Of a stretch of DNA of 13,650 nucleotides, positions 9,431 through 13,650 are shown piece by piece. Below the pieces are notes generated by a model. It was not told the origin of the DNA. It was given only the letters and a program-made list of their open reading frames with translations, and ran no database searches. The translations under genes and the position numbers were made by a program. This stretch comes from Holosporaceae bacterium (GTDB taxonomy: Bacteria > Pseudomonadota > Alphaproteobacteria > UBA3830). Numbering within the stretch: the stretch's first letter is position 1; each line of letters starts with the position of its first letter. Location: assembly GCA_031284345.1 (NCBI GenBank), contig JAITAC010000048.1, positions 1 to 13,650 of the forward strand. Reading direction: 5' to 3'.

Positions 9431-9466
9431 AAAAATACAGAATGGAAAAAATTCTTCCGTATTTTT
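9431..9466 (+). terminator. AU-rich hairpin between eno and gpmI
   Basis: The arms AAAAATAC-AGAAT and ATTCT-(TCC)-GTATTTTT give 8-bp and 5-bp stems, with a 3-nt bulge and a GGAAAAA loop. The 3' arm ends in five T, as in a weak bidirectional terminator. The hairpin ends only 2 nt before the AGGAG of gpmI, so it may attenuate readthrough from eno, protect the eno 3' end, or influence gpmI translation. Confidence 0.5.
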
Positions 9467-9479
9467 ATAGGAGATTATG

Positions 9480-11003
9480 ATGTCCAAAAAACCATTGGTT
9501 TTATGCATACTAGATGGATTCGGTTTTTCAGAAAAAGAAGAATATAACGCCGTAAAAACCGCACATACTCCAACGTTTGATAAACTCTGGCTCGAATATC
9601 CGCACACGCTGCTGAAAGCCGCCGGACTAAACGTTGGACTTCCAGAAGGACAAATGGGAAATTCAGAGGTAGGACATACGGCCATAGGTCTGGGACGTGT
9701 TGTGTATCAGGATCTGCCCCGCATAACAATGGCCATCGCTAACAATACCCTGAAAGATTTTCCTGAATTAATTGCATTAATGGATAAACTAAAAGAAAAT
9801 AAACGCTGCTGTCATCTGTGGGGACTGCTATCAGACGGCGGGATCCATTCGCATCTAAACCATCTGCTTGCACTTACAGATATTATGCTGGAAAATAAAA
9901 TAAAAGTGCTTGTGCACGCAACCCTAGACGGTAGAGATACTCCACCAAAAAGTACACTGTACTATATCGATATGTTCGAAAAACGCTACGGCACAAAAGC
10001 AAAAATCGCTACTGTGGGAGGTCGCTACTACTCCATGGATCGAGATAAACACTGGGACAGAACCAGATTGGCCTATAATGCTATGGTGCGTCCCATAAAA
10101 TTATGGGAATCCGCTCACGAATATGTGGAAAAATGCTATTCCGAAGATGTTTTCGATGAATTCGTGCCTCCCATGGCCATCGGCAGATACGACGGTATTC
10201 AGGACGACGATGCATTGATCTGCTTTAATTTTAGGTCAGATAGAGTCAAACAAATGCTGCAGGCGTTCACAGATGAAATATTTCCTCACTTCATTAGACC
10301 CTACGGAATGCCTAAATTGTCGTCGGTGGTCGGCATGACCGAATACAGCTCAGAATTTCATAAAAAAATCGGAGTCCTGTTCCCGCGTGAAGAAATAAAA
10401 AAGCCCCTGGGCGAAGTAATCGCCGCAGCCGGATTGACCCAATTGCGTATGGCGGAAACGGAAAAATATCCCCACGTGACTTTTTTTTTCAACGGCGGTC
10501 GGGAACAACCATTTAAAAACGAAGAACGTATTCTGATCGGATCCCCAAAAGTCGCGACCTACGATCTGGAACCAAAAATGTCCGCTCTAAAATTGACGGA
10601 TATGATCGTCAATAACCTAAATAATGACGCCTTCGATGTGTACGTGCTGAACTTTGCCAATCCGGACATGGTGGGACATACAGGAAATTTCAAGGCCGTC
10701 GTCGAAGCCATCGAAGTCATAGACAAATGCCTGTTTCGCATAAACGAGGCCGTAAAACTAAAGGATGGTTGCCTTATTATCACAGCAGATCACGGCAACG
10801 CTGAGGAAATGTTCAATCCAAAAGCATCGCAACCGCATACGGCACATACCACCAACGATGTCCCGTTTATTTTGGTGTGTGATAAGTACAAATTCGATCA
10901 ATTAATACCCGGCAGAGGACTCAGCGACGTCGCTCCTACCGTGCTGAGCATTCTCGGACTGGATATTCCTCCGGAAATGACAGGAAAAAGCATTATTGTA
11001 TAG
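9480..11003 (+). CDS. gpmI: 2,3-bisphosphoglycerate-independent phosphoglycerate mutase
   Basis: This cofactor-independent mutase interconverts 3- and 2-phosphoglycerate through a phosphoserine intermediate and uses two Mn ions. The 507-residue protein has the metal-binding D12 (CILDGFG), catalytic S62 (GNSEVGH), SDGGIHSH, HATLDGRDTPPKS, GRYYSMDRDKHWDR and FRSDR. FFFNGG is followed by the alkaline-phosphatase-fold metal motifs ADHGNAEEM (from 436) and HTAHTTNDVPF (from 453). All are intact and the length is normal for the family. Two adjacent ATGs occur at 9477 and 9480; the second is 6 nt from AGGAG and is preferred. It lies downstream of eno and is probably cotranscribed in part. No strong terminator is visible in the 52-nt gap to the convergent regulator gene. 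Confidence 0.97.
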   Translation: MSKKPLVLCILDGFGFSEKEEYNAVKTAHTPTFDKLWLEYPHTLLKAAGLNVGLPEGQMGNSEVGHTAIGLGRVVYQDLPRITMAIANNTLKDFPELIALMDKLKENKRCCHLWGLLSDGGIHSHLNHLLALTDIMLENKIKVLVHATLDGRDTPPKSTLYYIDMFEKRYGTKAKIATVGGRYYSMDRDKHWDRTRLAYNAMVRPIKLWESAHEYVEKCYSEDVFDEFVPPMAIGRYDGIQDDDALICFNFRSDRVKQMLQAFTDEIFPHFIRPYGMPKLSSVVGMTEYSSEFHKKIGVLFPREEIKKPLGEVIAAAGLTQLRMAETEKYPHVTFFFNGGREQPFKNEERILIGSPKVATYDLEPKMSALKLTDMIVNNLNNDAFDVYVLNFANPDMVGHTGNFKAVVEAIEVIDKCLFRINEAVKLKDGCLIITADHGNAEEMFNPKASQPHTAHTTNDVPFILVCDKYKFDQLIPGRGLSDVAPTVLSILGLDIPPEMTGKSIIV

Positions 11004-11055
11004 CTCACCCATGACACTAATGAGACATTTATACCATTTCCTGAAACACAAGCAA

Positions 11056-11484
11056 TTAGGACAGCAAATCATCCAGCTGTTTTTTGTAATTGGGATTATT
11101 GATGTAGAGCTCTTTTGTAAATTTACAAAATTTGCTCATCTTCCGAAATAACTCTTCCGACATCACATGTTCTATTCGGCATGAATTTGTTATGGCCTCC
11201 TCTTTGCTTAATTTGAGAATCCTGCAAAAAAAATTGTTCATCACTTCGAATTTTTCAATTATCTCTTTGGCGTTTTCCAGTCCGTCGGGCGTCAGAGTGA
11301 TCTGGGAATAGGGTTTGTAATTGATAAGATTTTTGTCAACCAACACGTTCAGCGCCGCATTTACAGATGATTTTTTCACGGATAATAAATTCGCAATATC
11401 TGACATTTTTGCGTATCCATTCTGAGATACTTCCAGATATATGGTTTTTAAATAGTTCTCCTGACTCGGAGTTAAGCTGATCAT
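11056..11484 (-). CDS. DtxR/MntR-family metal-dependent repressor
   Basis: A small iron- or manganese-responsive DNA-binding regulator. The 142-residue product has an N-terminal winged helix-turn-helix (about 22-66, AKMSDIANLLSVKKSSVNAALNVL, then ITLTPDGLE). The dimerisation/metal domain follows (about 70-125, SCRIEHVMSEELFRKM). There is no C-terminal SH3-like domain. Numbered from the chosen start, C102, E105 and H106 coincide with DtxR primary-site ligands, while N10, F79, N83 and I98 replace M10, H79, E83 and H98. The ATG at 11484 has AGGA 6 nt upstream; the ATG at 11514, which would add ten residues, has none. It diverges from feoB, and TTAG-type dyads in the shared region suggest it controls feoB. 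Iron versus manganese specificity cannot be told from sequence. Confidence 0.88.
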   Translation of the reverse strand: MISLTPSQENYLKTIYLEVSQNGYAKMSDIANLLSVKKSSVNAALNVLVDKNLINYKPYSQITLTPDGLENAKEIIEKFEVMNNFFCRILKLSKEEAITNSCRIEHVMSEELFRKMSKFCKFTKELYINNPNYKKQLDDLLS

Positions 11485-11599
11485 ATTAGTTCCTAGTGTG
11501 ATTACTATCTTCATACATAATATGATAATTTGGATTTTATTTCCATAGTTGTCCTCTCGAGCGGATTCAAGTTTAATTACAAATTTGATATTTTTAGGC

Positions 11600-11626
11600 T
11601 TGTATTAATGTTAGTGCACCTATACT
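11600..11626 (+). promoter_or_regulatory. candidate feoB promoter
   Basis: The -10 candidate TATACT (11621-11626) matches the consensus at five of six positions. The best -35 is TTGTAT at 11600-11605, with a short 15-nt spacer. Transcription would begin near 11633, inside the candidate operator, and about 30 nt before the leader ORF. Confidence 0.45.
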
Positions 11627-11647
11627 ATGTTAGGCGAAACTAATCAT
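11608..11647. promoter_or_regulatory. candidate metal-repressor operator
   Basis: ATGTTAG occurs twice as a direct repeat (11608-11614 and 11627-11633), 19 bp apart, close to two helical turns. The second copy forms an imperfect dyad with CTAATCAT (11640-11647), with core TTAG-GCGAAA-CTAA. The first is followed by TGCACCTA, giving a weaker TAG-N5-CTA dyad. A further TTAGGC is at 11594-11599. The cluster surrounds the -10 element, as expected for repression, and TTAGG/CTAA half-sites resemble DtxR/IdeR boxes. Assignment to the neighbouring regulator is inference. Confidence 0.45.
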
Positions 11648-11664
11648 CTTTGAAAGGCATAATA

Positions 11665-11709
11665 ATGGGAAAATTTTTCGATTTAGCTGCCGGAGCGATA
11701 TATGCTTGA
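11665..11709 (+). CDS. 14-codon leader ORF overlapping feoB
   Basis: A short ORF encoding MGKFFDLAAGAIYA. It starts with ATG preceded by AAAGG at an ideal 7-nt spacing and ends in a TGA that overlaps the feoB start by 8 nt in another frame. Its last codons contain the GGAG that serves as the feoB ribosome binding site 6 nt before the feoB ATG. The arrangement suggests translational coupling, with ribosomes on the leader exposing or masking the feoB start. It is not recognisable as FeoA or FeoC, which are far longer. It could also be a chance ORF; the good SD argues against that. Confidence 0.45.
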   Translation: MGKFFDLAAGAIYA

Positions 11710-13426
11710 CTGCAACCATTGTCCCTTCGCCGCTAAAGATGAATATAAGATTGTTCTGGTCGGGAATCCGAATGTTGGGAAATCGTCTATTTTTAATCTA
11801 CTGTCCGGCAAATACGAGGAAGTAAGCAATTATCCGGGAACCAGCGTATCCGTGGCAACGGCCAAAATCCATGGCGGAATACTGATGGACACGCCCGGAG
11901 TCTACAGTCTTGCCGGTAACTCTCAGCTGGAGCAAATAACGAGAAAATACGCAGCCGAGGCAGATATCATAATAAATGTCGTTAACGCTTTGACGCTCGA
12001 TAGAGACCTGATGCTCACAAAACAACTGCTGGAAATGAACTGTAACCCGGTGTTGGTGATTAATCAGATTGATGAAGCCGAGAAAAGAGGGATCTCCCTA
12101 GACCGGGAAAAATTATCCGAAAGACTCGGAGTTGAAGTCATAAAGGCCATAGCAACCAAGAGAATCGGCAAGCATGAAATTATGCAGGCCATCCTAAACC
12201 ATCGAAAAAAAAATTGCAGTTTATTGAACAATTCTTCGGATATCAAAGAGGTTCTAGATAAATGTCTGTCGGTAAAAAATACGGCTCCCGGACTGTCGCA
12301 AAAAATAGACAATTTGCTGCTGAATCCGATATTCGGCTGGCCCATTGCAATATTTGTTTTGTACCTGCTATTTAAGGTATTGGGAACGGTTATTTCCGGC
12401 TACTGCGTCGATTATCTCATTGCCGCCATGGATAAATTCTACGTTCCGGCAATATCAGAATGCGTCTCCAATCTCTTCGGAAACAATTTATTTGCGAAAA
12501 TATTGACCGGAGAATTCGGCATGCTCACCATGACAGTCAAAATGATATTCGGAATACTCCTGCCACTAATCGCCGGATTCTATATCATAATGTCGCTGCT
12601 GGAAGATTCCGGCTATATACCTCGAATGGCCGCTCTGACAACTAGATTTTTCAATTTTCTTGGCCTAAACGGAAACGCTGTAATTCCCGTATTGCTGGGA
12701 TTCGGATGCGGAGCCATGGGAACAATTTCCGCTAGAATTTTGGAAACCGATAAAGAAAAAATAATCGTCACCGCTCTTATCGGAATAGCAATACCCTGCG
12801 CCGCCCAGCAGGGAATAATAATCTCTCTTCTGGCATCCCTCAATAACGCAGGAATTTTCTTTGCCTACATTGCCGTAATGGTTGTAATCACAGCAATCAG
12901 CGGAAAAATTCTGACTTTATGCCTGAAAGGAGATATTTCCTGCTTTGCAATGGACATTCCTCCGCTGCGCCGCCCTTCTTTTGAAAATTGCCGCCGGAAG
13001 ACGATGCGCAGAGTCCGAGACTTTTTGTTCGAATCGGTGCCCATATTTGCAGCAAGTTCCGTCGTTATCTCCGCGCTTCATGAATGCGGAGCGCTGAATT
13101 GGCTGCAGGCCAGCCTGGCTCCGATTGTTGAAAACCTGCTGCACCTGCCGAAGGAATTTTCCGATGTTTTTGTCATGGGAATCATAAGAAGAGATCTGGC
13201 TTCGGTGGAAGTATTTAATATGTCGCAGAATCTTCTGGCAACCGGCGCTCAAATTCTGACGGCAACAGTCGTGATAAGCCTGTTTGTCCCCTGCATAAAC
13301 GCCATTCTTGTAATTATTAAGGAAAGAGGATGGAAAATGGCGCTGATTCTGTGGTTTAGTACATTCGTAATCTCTATAGGCGTAGGTGCCATTTTGACGA
13401 GAATCGCAGAAGGAGTTTTCGCATAA
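11702..13426 (+). CDS. feoB: ferrous iron transporter FeoB, short type
   Basis: FeoB is an inner-membrane Fe(II) importer with a cytosolic GTPase. The 574-residue protein begins with a CxxC (C4, C7). The G domain has G1 GNPNVGKS (21-28), G2 Thr in YPGTSV (T47), G3 DTPG (63-66) and G4 NQID (121-124). A linker/GDI region to about 205 follows, then membrane segments with the FeoB motif LEDSGYIPRMA (300-310), GFGCGAMGT (333-341) and PCAAQQG (365-371), and a second gate repeat ending near C531 (VPCINAILVI). Classical FeoB (E. coli, 773 residues) has GFGCNVPA and MSCGAR at the matching places. The short length and PCxAQ motif indicate a separate FeoB subfamily. The ATG at 11702 has GGAG 6 nt upstream. 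No feoA or feoC is nearby. Metal selectivity is inferred from the family. Confidence 0.93.
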   Translation: MLDCNHCPFAAKDEYKIVLVGNPNVGKSSIFNLLSGKYEEVSNYPGTSVSVATAKIHGGILMDTPGVYSLAGNSQLEQITRKYAAEADIIINVVNALTLDRDLMLTKQLLEMNCNPVLVINQIDEAEKRGISLDREKLSERLGVEVIKAIATKRIGKHEIMQAILNHRKKNCSLLNNSSDIKEVLDKCLSVKNTAPGLSQKIDNLLLNPIFGWPIAIFVLYLLFKVLGTVISGYCVDYLIAAMDKFYVPAISECVSNLFGNNLFAKILTGEFGMLTMTVKMIFGILLPLIAGFYIIMSLLEDSGYIPRMAALTTRFFNFLGLNGNAVIPVLLGFGCGAMGTISARILETDKEKIIVTALIGIAIPCAAQQGIIISLLASLNNAGIFFAYIAVMVVITAISGKILTLCLKGDISCFAMDIPPLRRPSFENCRRKTMRRVRDFLFESVPIFAASSVVISALHECGALNWLQASLAPIVENLLHLPKEFSDVFVMGIIRRDLASVEVFNMSQNLLATGAQILTATVVISLFVPCINAILVIIKERGWKMALILWFSTFVISIGVGAILTRIAEGVFA

Positions 13427-13451
13427 CCATTTTTATCTTCATAAACTAATA

Positions 13452-13546
13452 CCAGATCCCATCTCTGATTTGCCATTGCCGACTGGGTAGCGACTGGTAC
13501 AGTATGCACTCCGCAAGTTGTTTGGATAATCCAAAATGGGACCTGG
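13452..13546. mobile_element. 95-bp MITE-like element with inverted repeats
   Basis: CCAGATCCCAT (13452-13462) and ATGGGACCTGG (13536-13546) are inverted copies with one mismatch in 11, and both are flanked by TA, as in IS630/mariner-type TA duplications. Including the flanks, the match is 13 of 14. Inside, TTTGGAT-A-ATCCAAA (13521-13535) is a perfect palindrome next to the right terminus, and CGACTGG is directly repeated at 13480 and 13491. The interior has no transposase. It begins 25 nt after the feoB stop and may influence its 3' end. Confidence 0.55.
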
Positions 13547-13616
13547 TATAAATATAATAAATATGGGAAATAAGCTTCAGAATCCGAATGTTCCGGAATC
13601 CGTAGAGTGGTAAGCT

Positions 13617-13644
13617 GCGTCCCAAACATCTTTGCTTGGGACGC
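13617..13644. terminator. perfect 9-bp stem-loop at the window end
   Basis: GCGTCCCAA and TTGGGACGC form a perfect 9-bp stem around a 10-nt loop. The plus strand continues TCTTAT, a poor U-tract, and the window ends 6 nt later. It may terminate feoB transcription or a convergent gene outside the window, or be part of another repeat. Confidence 0.4.
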
Positions 13645-13650
13645 TCTTAT

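Noticed and set aside
13249..13629. 126-codon minus-strand ORF at the right end
   Set aside because: It runs through the MITE-like element and into the antisense of the feoB 3' end, with no family resemblance. Better explained as chance reading through repeats.

Overview
The window reads as a chromosomal segment from an alphaproteobacterium, plausibly a host-associated or reduced-genome lineage (inference). The best evidence is the N-terminus of IF-2, which carries the alphaproteobacterial element around [11 protein letters not shown]. NusA with two C-terminal acidic repeats, a Flp-type pilin and a recA-linked DMT permease also fit. Coding DNA is moderately AT-rich and the intergenic DNA is clearly more so. 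No rRNA, tRNA, CRISPR array or intact transposase was found.

Left part (245-5213, minus strand): a compact translation/transcription operon rimP-nusA-infB-rbfA. Neither ylxR (DUF448) between nusA and infB nor truB after rbfA is present. Next on the minus strand, as a separate unit, come recA and a ten-helix DMT/EamA permease 22 nt behind it (5335-7228), then an orphan Flp pilin gene (7613-7795). The gap between recA and flp (7229-7612) is non-coding and partly GC-rich. It contains one copy of a 28-bp repeat whose other copy lies just downstream of the permease gene.

Middle part (8049-11003, plus strand): eno, with a clear sigma-70 promoter, followed by gpmI. These are consecutive glycolytic steps (3-phosphoglycerate to 2-phosphoglycerate to phosphoenolpyruvate), separated by an AU-rich hairpin just ahead of the gpmI ribosome binding site.

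Right part (11056-13426): an iron/manganese locus. A short DtxR/MntR-like repressor gene (minus) diverges from feoB (plus), which encodes a 574-residue ferrous iron transporter of the short type with an N-terminal CxxC. The feoB promoter overlaps a cluster of TTAG half-sites and a TTAG-N6-CTAA dyad, a good operator candidate for the neighbouring repressor. Between promoter and feoB is a 14-codon leader ORF with its own Shine-Dalgarno sequence that overlaps the feoB start. No feoA is present. The repressor keeps C102, E105 and H106 of the DtxR metal site but lacks the other known ligands. Downstream of feoB is a 95-bp, TA-flanked, inverted-repeat element resembling a MITE, and the window ends in a perfect 9-bp stem-loop.

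Most of the window is ordinary housekeeping sequence. The iron locus is the least ordinary part: divergent repressor, leader ORF, operator cluster, variant FeoB and adjacent MITE-like element.
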